Shown piece by piece: positions 27,501 through 39,500 of a stretch of DNA of 64,000 nucleotides (within the stretch, counting starts at the first letter, position 1; each line of letters opens with the position of its first letter). The position numbers and the translations under genes are program-made. The DNA lies in assembly GCA_052387905.1 (NCBI GenBank), contig JBQTIR010000009.1:1-64000 (forward strand), in the 5' to 3' direction. This DNA comes from JBQTII01 sp052387905. GTDB taxonomy: Bacteria; Actinomycetota; Actinomycetes; Sporichthyales; Sporichthyaceae. The notes beneath the pieces were generated by a model that saw only the letters and a list, made by a program, of their open reading frames with translations, was not told the origin of the DNA and did no database searches.

Positions 27501-30500
27501 AACGTGTCATGACGTTGCATCAGATCACCGAAGGCGCGCTGCAGCGCGTCGACGTCGAGCTCGCCGCGCAGCCGCAGCCCGATCGTGATGTGGTAGGCCG
27601 CCGAGTCGATCTCGTCGTGGGCGTGCAGGAACCACAGCCGGCGCTCGGCCGCCGACAGCGCCCGGCGCTCCGGCTGTGGGCCGGCGACGAGCTCGGCACG
27701 CGGCGCGGCCGAGCCGGTGAGACCGGCCGTGATCGCGCGCGCGAGGGCGGTCGGGGTGCGGTGGGTGAAGACGTCGCGCAGCATCAGTGGCGCGCCGGTG
27801 CTGGACCGGATCCGGTTGGCCAGGCGGGCCGCGAGCAGGGAGTGCCCACCCGCGGCGAAGAAGTCCTCCCCGCCGCCGACCTGTGCGCGTTCCAGGACCT
27901 GCGCCATCAGCGCGGCGATCAGTCGCGCCAGGTCTCCGCTCGCGCGCCCGGACACCGCAGGCCCCGCAGGCCCCGCAGGCCCCGCCGCGAGCGAGGCATC
28001 GGCGTCGACCGGCAGCGCCTCGACCGGCAGCGCCGCCGGCACCCCCGCCAGAGCGGCATCGGGGTCGCGCAGCAGTGCGGCCAACTCGCGCGCCAGGGCG
28101 CGGGCCTCGTCGACGTCGAACAGGTCCGCCCGGTACTCCAGGGTCACCGACAGCGCCGCGCCCGCGTCGATGACCACGGTCAGGGGGTAATGCGTGGGGT
28201 CGTCCTCGGTCAGCAGTGTCATCGCCAGACCCGGGCCCGGTCCGCCCCGGGGACCCTCGGGGTAGTTCTCGACGATCACCAAGGTGTCGAAGAGTTCGCG
28301 GTGACCGGTGGTGGCGGCGATGTCGGCGAGGGAAAGGAACTGGTGATCGAGCGTCGCGGCGTAGTCCTGTGCCACCCGCCCGGCCGCCGCCCCGACGGTG
28401 TCCCCGCCACGGAAGCGCACCCGGGCCGGGACGGTGTTGATGAACAGGCCCACGGTCTGATCCGCGCCGGGTAGGTCAGCGGGGCGGCCACTGACGGTCA
28501 GTCCGAGGACCACGTCACCGCAACCGGTCCGCCGCGCGAGCAACGCCGCCCAGGCGGTCTGCACCAGCACAGCCGGGCTCACCCCCGCAGCCGCGGCCAG
28601 GGCCAGGACGTCGATGTCGCCGAACTCCAGTTCCACCCGTCGCGGTACCTGCTCGGCCGGGACGGCACCGGCCGCGAGCAGGGTCGGGACCACTCCGGCG
28701 AGGGCACGTCGCCACGCAGCCTTCCCGGCGGCGGCATCCTGCGCGTGCAGGTACCGCAGGAACGCGCTGTAGGACGGCGCGGGGGCGAGTTCGGCGCCGG
28801 CGTAGAGCGCCAGCAGATCAGCGTGCACGAGCGGGGCGGACCAGCCGTCGGTGAGCAGGTGATGCTGCGTCAGGATCAGCCGGTGCCGGTCCGGCCCGAG
28901 CCGGACCCAACAGCCGCGGATCAACGGCGGGCGGCCCAGATCGCTCGCCGCGAGCGCGGCGGCCTCCTCGGCCGCGAGAGCACGCACCATCGGCTCGGGG
29001 TCGGCGGCGGTGGCGAGGTCGTGCTCGCTCCACGGCGCGGGTGCGCCCGCCGCCACCGCACTCACCCAGGTCCCTGATCGCGTGCGCAGGAACCCGGCGC
29101 GCAGCGCGTCGTGGCGCTCGATCAGGGCGTCGAGCGCGGTGCGCAACCGGCGGGCATCCCACGCACCGTCCAGGGCCAGGACGGTCTGGGACAGGTAGGT
29201 CCCGGTCGCCGCACCGAGCTCGAGGTGGAAGAGCACGCCCTCCTGCAACGGGGTGACAGGCCAGAGCTGCGCGGGGACCGCGCCGAAGGTGGCACTGACC
29301 TCGTCGAGCTCATCCTGGGTCAGGGCGAGCAGCTCGACATCGGAGGGCGTCAGGGCGCCGGCCTCGTCGGCGCACGCGGCAAGCTCGGCCAGGGCCGCCG
29401 TGAACGCGTCGCGGAACTGGGCAAGAGCGGCCGGGGCGATGGCCGCAACCGGCGCACTGAGCCGGATCCGCAGTTCACCACCGGCCAGGACTTCGGCGTC
29501 GATCTCGAGCGCGCTGGTCACCGGCAGGTCGGGCGGCGAGGCAGGCGGCAACATCGCCTCGGCGTCGGGTACGGGGGTGAACCACAGCTCCTGCGCCGCT
29601 TCTGCACCCGCGCCGTGCTCGTGGACCCGGCCGTAGTAGTTGAGCACGACCTCCGGCGCCGGCAGCGCCCGCAGCAGCGGGCCGGCCTGCGGGTCCAGGT
29701 AGCGCGCCAGGCCGTAATCCTGGCCGTCGGTGCCACCGGGCATCCCCCGGCGCAGTTCCTTCACCGTGCGCAGGGCGCGCACCGCACCCCCCGGCCCGAC
29801 CACGTCCATCGCCGCTATCGGCAGGCGCACCGGATGCATGCTGGTGAACCAGCCCAGGGTGCCGGTGCGGTCGAGGCCGTCACCCCAGCCGGCCCGGCCG
29901 TGGCCCTCCACGGCGACCACCAACGACGCGTCCGCGTGCTGCGGCCGCCCGTGCCCCACGGCGATCGCCAGCGCCGCGAGCAACACGTCGTCCGCGGTGG
30001 TGCGCGCAGCCAGCGGCACGGTCGTGACCAGTGCGGCGGCGCGGTCCGCGGGCAGCACGACGTCGAGTTCGCTGGTGTCGGCGACCCGGTCCCGCCGGGG
30101 ATCGGCGGCCCGGGCACCGATCGAGATCGTCGGCCCGCGGAGTTCCTGAACCCAACGTTCCGCGTGCTCCCTGGCCGCGCCGGCCCTGGCCTGCGCGGCG
30201 AGCGCGTGGGCGCGGAACGGCTGAGGCCGCGGACCCAGATCCGCAGCCGCCCCGGCCGCCAGCGCAGGGTAGGCCAGGCCCAGCTCATGGAGCAGGATCC
30301 GCCAGGACACCCCGTCGATCACCAGGTGGTGCACCGCCAGGAACAACCGGCCCGGTACGTCGGCGGTGCCCGCCACCAGCACCGCGTTCCACATCCGACC
30401 GGCGCGCGGGTCGAGATCGGCGACCGCCGCGGCGAAGGCCGCCGCCGCCTCGTCGTGGTCGCAGACCCGTAGCGCGTCGGCGCAGGTCGGCCCGGCCGCC

Positions 30501-33500
30501 GGAACCTCGAAGCCGAGATCGCCTCCGCTCAGGCTGCCGACCAGACGAGCCCGCAGCAGATCGTGACGCTCACTCAGAAGGTGCAGCAGCGCGGACAGCA
30601 CGCTCGCGTCGAGCTCGGGCGGCGCCGTGAGCAGCATCGCCTGGTGGTAGGTCCGCGCCTGCACCCCGGCCGCCTCGGTGAGCTCGGCGAGCTCGGCGAC
30701 GGCCGGGGTGGCCGGGACGAACCCGACCCCGTCGACGGCCGGTCCCGCGGCCGGGGTGACGAGTTCGGCGACGGCGGCCAGCGCCGCCGGGGTGGGGTGC
30801 TCGAACACCTGGCGCGGACGCAGCCCGAGCCCGCCGTCGCGGGCGCGACTGACCAGCCGCATGGCCAGGATGCTGTCCCCACCGAGGGCGAAGAAGCTGT
30901 CGTCGGGGCTTACCGTGGCCACCCCCAGCACCGCGGCCATCAGGGTGCACAGCTGGCTTTCGGGCCCGGGCCGGGGCTTCCTGGGCGCGCGCGGCGCCGC
31001 CACGGCCTGGCGGGCGAGCACACGCAACTGCGTCCGGTCGAGCTTGCCCGCGGCCGTGCGGGGCAGCTCCGCGAGGACCACCAGGTGCGCGGGTATCAGG
31101 GCGTCCGGGACCGTCGAGGCCAGCTGGGCGCGCACCTGCGCGAGGTCGGGCCCCGCGCCGCCGCGGGCCGGGACCAGGAATCCGATCAGGCGCCCCTCGA
31201 TGGCCAGCACGGCCGCCGCGCCGACGCCCGGCGCCGATCGCAGCACCGCGGCCACCTCGGCCGGCTCGATGCGGAAGCCGCGGATCTTCACCTGGTCATC
31301 GGTGCGGCCGAGGAAGCGCAGGGTGCCGTCCGCCGCCACGTGCACCAGGTCTCCGGTCCGGTACATCCGGGCGCCCGGCTCTCCTGCCGGCGCGGCCACG
31401 AAGCGCGAGGCCGTCTCCGCCGCGCGCCCGGTGTAACCGCGCGCGAGCCCGGCGCCGCTCAGGTACAACTCCCCGGCACCGCCCCGCGGGACCGGGGCCA
31501 GGAACGGATCGAGAACGGCCACACCGACGCCGCGCACCGGCCCGGCCGGCCCGGCGGCGCTGCCCCCGTGCCAGCCGTACGCGTCGACGCACGATTCGGT
31601 CGGCCCGTACAGGTCGTGCACGGCGACGCCGGGCAGGGCGCACAGGCGCTGCCACAGCGACGACGGGGTGGCCTCCCCGCCGACCAGCAGGACCGAGGGG
31701 CAGGTGCCGGCCTCCAGCAGACCTTCGTCCGCGAGGACCGGCAGGGACGACGGGGTGGTGTCGAGCATGTCCAGGCCATGGGCGCGCACCGCCGTGACCA
31801 CCTCGACCGGGTCTCGGTAGTCGTCGATCACGTGCAGTTCATGACCGTCGAACAGCCAGAGCAGCGGCTCCCACGACCCGTCGAAGGAGAACGTGGCGAT
31901 GTGGGCCACCCGCGCCGCTCGCCCGAGCGCGGTGCGGGCCGGCGCCATCAACGTCTCCCGGTGGGAGGCGAACAGGTTCGCCAACGCGCCGCGGGTGAGC
32001 ACGACGCCCTTGGGCCGCCCGGTGGACCCGGAGGTGTACAGCAGGGCCGCCGCCGCGTCCGGCGCGGCGGGGCGCGCCGTGAACGGCCCGGCGGGCAGCT
32101 CGGCGTCCAGATTCACCCGCGGCACCTCGCCGGCGATGAGCTCGGCCAGCGGTCGCAGCGCGCCGGTGTGCAGTACCAGCGTGGCTCCGCTGTCGCGGAC
32201 GAGGTAGGCGAGGCGGTCGGGCGGCAGCTCCGCGTCCAGCGGGAGGTAGGCCCCGCCGGCGGCGAGCACCCCGAGGATCGCGGGGACCATCTCGGCGCGC
32301 GACGCCAGCACGGCGATGACGGATTCCGGACCGGCTCCGGCGTCGGTGAGCAGAGCGGCGATCCGGCCGGTGCGGGCGAGCAGGCCCGACGCGTCGAAGC
32401 GGGCACGGCTGGTGGCCAGGACCGGGGTCTGCGGGCTGCGGCGGGCCAGCTCGGCGAGGACGTCGAGCAGGTCCGCCGGTCCGTCGTCGTGCGGCGGAAG
32501 CGCCGGTGATCCGGGGGGCGCGCTCGCCAGCTCACCGAAGGTCACCTCGGGGCGGGTGGCCGCGGCGATCAGCACGGCGCCCACCTCGTCCAGCCAGGCC
32601 TTGGCCACGGCGTGCGGGACCAGGTCCCGGCGGTGCGAGAGGTCCAGGCGTAGGCGCGAGCCGGGGATCGCGGTCAGCGTGACGGGATAGTGGGTCGGGT
32701 CATCACCACCGACGTGCTCGACGCGCAGGCCGGACCCGACCGGCTCCGGGCCCTCGGGATAGTTCTCGACCACCACGAGGGTGTTGAACAGCTCACCGGC
32801 GCCCACCGCGCGCTGGATCTGCGGCAGCCCCAGATAGTGATGGTCCGCCGTAGCCGCGTAGCCGGCCGCGAACGTGCGGGCGGCGCCGGACAGCGAGGCG
32901 CGGGGGTCCAGGCGCAACCGGACGGGAACCGTGGTGAGCAGCGGTCCGACAATGTCCTGCGCGCCGGGCAGCGCACCCGGGCGGCCGGAGACCGTCATAC
33001 CGAAGGTGACGTCGACGGACCCGGTCACGGCGGTGAGCAGTCGGGCCCAGGCAAGCGCGACCAGGTGGGTCACACTCACCTGGGCCGCGCGGGCCGTCGC
33101 CGCCAGCGCCGCAGTGGTAGCCGCCGTGAGTTCCAGCGTCCGCGATACCGGCGCCGCGGCCTCCCCAGTCGCCGTTGACCCGGGCGCCGCCACCGGCACC
33201 AGGGTGGGCGCCTCCAGATCGGCGAAGGCGTCGATCCAGGCGCTGCGCGCGCCCTCGTGGTCCTGGTCCGCCAGCCAGCGCAGGTAGTCGGTGAACGGGA
33301 CTACCTCGGGCAGGGCGCGGCCTGCGTAAAGCGCGAACAGATCCGATTCCACCGTGGGCGCCGACCACCCGTCGCAGATCAAGTGATGCTCCGTCACTAC
33401 CAGTCGGTGGCGGTCGGCGCTGATCCGCGAGAGCGCCATCCGCATCAACGGGGCGACGCGCGGATCGAACGCCGCGGCCTCGGCCCGGGCCAGCGCCGCC

Positions 33501-36500
33501 AGCGCCGCCGGGTCCCCACCGGTGTCCACCTCCCGCCACGGCATCGCCACCACGGCAGGCACCACCGCCACCGCGCGTCCATCAGCAAGGTGGTGAAAAC
33601 CCGACCGCAGCGGCGCATGGCGGGCCAGCAGGGCATCAGCGGCAGCGCGCAACGCGGCCGGGTCGAGTTCGCCGATGAGGTCGAGTTCGGTCTGGACCAG
33701 GTACACCCCCGCACCTTCACCGGCTTCGGTGTGGAAGAGCAGACCCTCCTGCAGGGGCGTGAGCGGCCACACCTCGAAATCCCCCGGCACCTGGGCGCGC
33801 AGGCGGTGGCGATCGGCGTCGGTGAGGGCGATCAGGGGCGCGTCGCCCGCGTCGGGGGCGCCCGAGGAGATCACCTCCCGCAACGCGTTGTGCATGCGGG
33901 CGACCTGCGCGCGGGAGGAGGCCTCGTCGAAGACCCCTGCGGGACTGGCCCAGTCCAGGACGAGCACCGGACCCGCCTCGTCATCGACGATCTGCGCGGT
34001 GACCTCGAGCGCGAACGGGGCCGCCATGGCCGGGTCGGCCTCGGGCGGCAGTGCGATCTGGCCGCTCTCGATCGGCTGCCACGGCGCGCCGCCGGCGCCG
34101 TGGTGGCGACGCCCGAGGTAGTTCAGGGTGATCTCCGGCGCCGGGTAGTCCGCCAGCACCGGCCCCGCGAGCGGGTCCAGGTGGCGCAGGATGCCGTACC
34201 CGCGGCCGTCACCGGGGATCACCGACCGGGCAGCGCGGACGGCCTCGAGCGCAGCGGCGCCGTCGCCCACCTGCTCGGGCAGCGTCACCCGCAGGGGGTG
34301 CTCGGTGGTGAACCAGCCGATGGTGGCAGTCAGGTCGAGGTTCTCCCATTCCCTGCCGTGACCTTCGACGTTGACCACGACCGCCCGGTCCTCGCGGGTG
34401 GGCGCGAAGACCAGGGCGAGCGCGGCCAGGAGCACGTCCTCGACCTCGCTGCCGGGTCGGGTCAGCAGAGCGGCGCTCGTGTCCGGATCCAGGCGCACCT
34501 CGTGGCGGAGCACACTGCCCATCAGATCCCGCGCCGGGTCCGCGCGCCGGTGCCCGAGCGGGCGCGGGCGGCCCAGGACCGCGGCCCAGGTGGCCAGCTC
34601 GGCCAAGGTGGCCGCGTCGCCGACCCGGCCGGCGACGGCGCCGCTGTAGAGCGCGAACGGCGTCGGGGCCGGCCCGCCTAGGACGCGCTGGCCGGCCGCC
34701 AGCGCGTCGTAGGCGGCGCGGAGGTCGGCGAGCAGCAGCGGCCAGCTGACCGCATCGATGGCGAGGTGGTGCACGGCGAGGAACAGCGCCGGACCGGCGC
34801 CGCCCGCCACCAGCACGGCCCGCAGCATGACCCCGGTCTCGGGGTCGAGGGCGGCGACCGCGACGCCCGGATCAGCGCCATCGCGCAGCAGAGCGGCGCC
34901 GGCTTCGGTGCGGGGTGCGACCACCAGGTGGGCTTGCCCGACGCCGTGGCCCCGGTCCGGGCTGCCCCCGTCCGCCCGGACCAGAGCGGCGCGCAACATC
35001 GGGTGCCGATCCAGGACCGCGTCCAGGGCCGCGGCGAGCAGGTCCGGATCGGCGCCGAGGGGAAGCTGCACGAGCGTGGACTGGTGATAACTGCTGATCG
35101 GCGTGCCGAGGCCGAGCAGCCACGCCATGGTGGGCGTCAGCGCGATCGGGCTGGCGCCACCGTCAGCACCGCCGTCGGGCACCTGCGGACTGGGCACCTG
35201 CGGACCGGCGCGCAGCGCCGCGGCCGCGATGCCTTCCACAGTGGCCTGCTCCAGCACCGCCCGAGCGGTGAGCGTCCAGCCACGTTCGCGCAAGCGCGCG
35301 ATCAGGCGCAGCGCGGTGATGCTGTCACCACCGAGGGCGAAGAACGAGTCCGTGGCTGCGACGCCGGGTCGCTCCAGCAGGTCCGCCATCACGGCGGCGA
35401 CGTCGACCTCGGCGGGGGTGCTCGGTTCGCGGCCCGCGGCCGGCCCGGCGGCGGCGGGCAGCGCCGCGGTGTCGAGCTTTCCGGTGGCGGTCAGCGGCAG
35501 CGCGTCCAGGCACAGCACCACCGACGGCACCAGGGCCGCCGGCAGGACGGCGATCAGCGCCGTGCGCAGCCGCTCCGGATCGAACGCGGTCGCCTCCCGG
35601 CGCAGGACCACGTAGCCCGTCAACTGACCGGCGCTCGCTACCACGGCGGCCTCGGCGACGTCCGGCAGCGAACGCAGCGCGGCCGCGACCTCACCCGGTT
35701 CGACCCGGACCCCGCGCACCTTGACCTGCTCGTCGAGGCGCCCGAGGATCTGCACCCGCCCGTCGCGGAGCCGGCGGGCCGCGTCACCGGTGCGGTACAT
35801 CCGCTCGCCCGGGGCGAACGGGCAGGCGAGGAATCGCTCCGCCGTAGCGGCGGGCCGCCCGAGGTAGCCGCGGGCCAGGCCCGGCCCCGTCAGGTACAAC
35901 TCTCCCGCCACCCCGGCCGGAACCGGGCGCAGACGTTCGTCCAGCACCAGCACGCCCGCGCCGCCGACCGGTCCGAAGCACTGCCCGCTGACCCCGGCGC
36001 GCCGAGCGTAGGCGTCGACGGTGGCCTCGGTCGGCCCGTAGAGATCGTGCACGTTGGCGCCGCGGCGAGCGGCCAGGGTGCGCCACAGGGCGAGGTCGGT
36101 GGCCTCACCACCGAGCACGATCACCGACGGGCCCGGGTAGGGGTGCCCGGCCGCGAACAATCCCTCGGAGATCAACGCCCGCAGGAACGACGGCGTGGTG
36201 TCCAGCACGTCGATGCGCTCGGCGCGCAGTCGCGCCAGGATCGCCTGCGGATCGCCGACCTCGGTGATGACGTGGACCCGGTGGCCGTCCAGCAACCACA
36301 GCAGTGGGTCCCAGGAGGCGTCGAAGGCGAACGCGGTGATGTGCGCGACCTGCAGGGGTCGGCCTGCTCGCGCGGCCTCCAGGCTGAACAGCGTCTCGCG
36401 GTGCGCGGCGAGCAGGTGGGCGAGCCCGCCCGCGGTGAGTACGACCCCCTTGGGGGATCCGGTGGAGCCGGAGGTGTGCAGGATCGCGGCGCGAGCCGCC

Positions 36501-39500
36501 GACGGAACCGGGCGCCGCCCTGCACCCGCCGCGGGCGCACCCGGCGCGGGCGCACCCGGCGCGAGCAGCGCGACGGTGCCCGCCGGCACGCGAGCGCAGT
36601 GCTCGGCGCTGGTCAGCACCACCCGGGGAGCGGCATCGGCGACCAGCGCCCGCAGGCGCGCATCGGGCAGGGCCGGGTCCAGCGGCAGGTAGGCGGCGCC
36701 GGCGCGCAGCACCCCGAAGATCGCGGGCACCACCTCGGCGCGATCCAGCAGCAGGCCGACCACGTCCTCGGTCCCGATGCCCTGCGCACTCAGCAGGTCC
36801 GCGACGGCGTCGGCGGCGGCGTCGAGATCGGCCGCGGCGAGGGTTCCGTGATCGCTGACCAGGACCTGCGCCCGGGGCCGCTGTGCGGCGAGGGTGGCCA
36901 GGGCCGCCGGGGCGCCGGGCAGGCCGGGCCGCGCGCCGTCGCCGAGTTGCACGCGTTTCTCCGCGGGCAGCAGGACGTCGATGTCGGAGATCCGGCGATC
37001 CGCATCGTCGACGACGGCCGTGAGTACCTTGAGGTAACGCTGCGTCAGTTCCTCGATGCCGGCCCGATCAAACAAGGCAGTGCGGTACTCGATCGTCCCG
37101 GTCAGGGCGGCGCCGGCCCCAAACTCGGTATTGGTATCGGTCTCGGCAACTGTGAACGTCAGATCCGCCATCGCGGCCGGCAGCTCCAGGGGGTGCGCGC
37201 TGATCGCGAGGGTGCCCCAGTGGCTCGCTGCGGGCGCCTCGGCGTGGCGGTAGTCGACGATCACCGACACCAACGGGGTGTGGGCGGGACTGCGGGTGAT
37301 GCCGCTCGCGGCGACGACCGCCTCGAAGGGCAGGTCGGCGTGGGCATGCGCGGCCAGGGCGCGCTCGCGGGTGCGGGCCAGCAACTGCGCCGGCGTCGGG
37401 TCCGCGGACAGGTCGAGTCGCAGCGCCACCGTGTTGACGAACAAGCCGACGACCTCGTCGAGCTCGGCCACCGGGCGGCCGGTGACCGGGATCCCCAGCA
37501 CGATGTCGGTGCCCGCGCCGAGCCGGTGCAGCAGCGCCGCCACGGCGGCCTGGGTCAGCATCGCCGCGCTCACCCCCGCCCGTGCCGCCGCAGCTCGCAT
37601 TCGCGCGGCCAGCGGCGCCGGGACGTCGAAGGTGACCACCCCCGCGCTGGGGTCGAGGAGCGGCGGGTGATCGCGGTCCGTGGGCAGGGGCGTCACCGCG
37701 CTGACGCCGCGTAGTTCATCGGCCCACCAACGGCGAAGCTCGGCGGCCCGCGACGCCGGGTCGGCATCGTTGCCGAGCCGTTCGCCCAGCCACGCCACGG
37801 CGTCGGAGTAGGTCAGCGCGCTCGGCGGCCAGTGCGGCGCCGTGCCCGCGGCCCGGGCGAGGTAGGCCAGTCGCAGGTCGGCCAGCAGGATCGATTCCGA
37901 CGCTGCGTCGGTGGCGATGTGATGGATGCACAGCAGCAGCACCGCGTCCTCGCCGGGGCGTGACCACAGGCTCACACGCACCGGTGGCGCGCCGGCGAGG
38001 TCGAATCCGATGGCGGCTTCACGCGCCAGCACGCCGGCCAGCTCGTCGCGGTCGGCCGGGGCATTGACGCAGCGCAGCAGCGGCGAGGCTTCCAGCAACT
38101 GGGGCACACCGCGCCCGTCATCGGAGCGCACGAGGGATCTCAGCGTTTCATGACGCAACGTCAGATCCACGAGCGCCGCTTGCAGCGCCGCCAGATCGAG
38201 GCGCCCGCGCAGGCGCAGCGTCAACGCGGTGTTGTACGTCGAGTCCGGGCCTTGGAGCTGGTGCAGGAACCACAGCCGCTCCTGCGCCGGGGAGAGCCGC
38301 TGCGGCGCGCCATCGGGGCGGGGTCGGGGTCCGGCGGCCGAAGGGTGCGCCCCGCCGAGCCGGGCGGCGATACCCGCCGGGCTGGGATCGGCGAACAGCG
38401 CCGGCAGATCGACGTCGACACCGGCCGCGCGCAGGCGCGCCACCAGCCGGGCTGCGGTCAGCGAGTGGCCGCCGGCGGCGAAGAAATCGGCATCGGGGCC
38501 CAGCGCCGGCAACGCCAGGGTGTCGGCAAAAATCGAGGTGATCAGAGCCTCACGGGCGTCGCGGGGGGCCCGGCTCGCCGGTGCCGGCGCGGCCGTGGCC
38601 GGCAGCGCCGCGCGGTCGAGCTTGCCGGCCGGTGTGCGTGGCAGCGCCGCCAGAACCACCACCGCACTGGGCACCAACGCCGGGGGAAGCTGGGCCCGCA
38701 GGCCCGTGCGCAACATCGCCGGATCGAGCTCGTCGGGATCGACGCCACCCGCCGGCTCGACGAAGGCGACCAGAGCGTCCCCACGCACGACGACGGCGCA
38801 CCCGCCCACCGCCGCCTGCGCGCGCAGCGCGGCCTCGATCTCCGCGGGTTCGACCCGGTGCCCGCGCACCTTGAGCTGGTCGTCGACGCGGCCACAGAAG
38901 ATCAGGGCACCGGTGCCGTCACGGCGCACCAGATCCCCGGTGCGGTACATCCGCGCGCCCGCCGGCCCACCTGGCGCGGCGACGAACCGTTCGGCGGTCA
39001 ACGCCACCGAACCCAGGTATCCGCGGGCGAGGGAGCCGCACAGATACAGCTCACCGATGCTGCCTTCGGGCACGGCGCGCAGCCACCGGTCCAGGACGAG
39101 CGCCCGCACCCCCGGATCCGGGTGCCCGATCGGGACCACCGGGGAGGGATCGTCGGGGTCGCATCTGCCCAGCGTGGCGTTGACGGTGGCCTCGGTAGGG
39201 CCGTAGCAGTTGAACATCCGCCGCCCGGGTGCGAAGCGGCGCACCAGGTCGGGTCCGACGGTCTCGGTCCCGCACAGCACCGTCGCGCCGAGGGGCAGGA
39301 TCGCATCCTCGGGAAGCGCACCCAGCACCGCCGGAGGCAGCGCCAGCACCGTCACGTCGGCCTCGGTGATCCAGTCCACGAGTTCGCGGCCCGGATGGCG
39401 CAGCGGCGTGGGGACCAGGGCGAGGCGCCCACCGCTGCCGAAGGCCAGGCACATCTCCCAGAACGCGACATCGACGCCGAAGGAGGCAAATCCCAAGATG

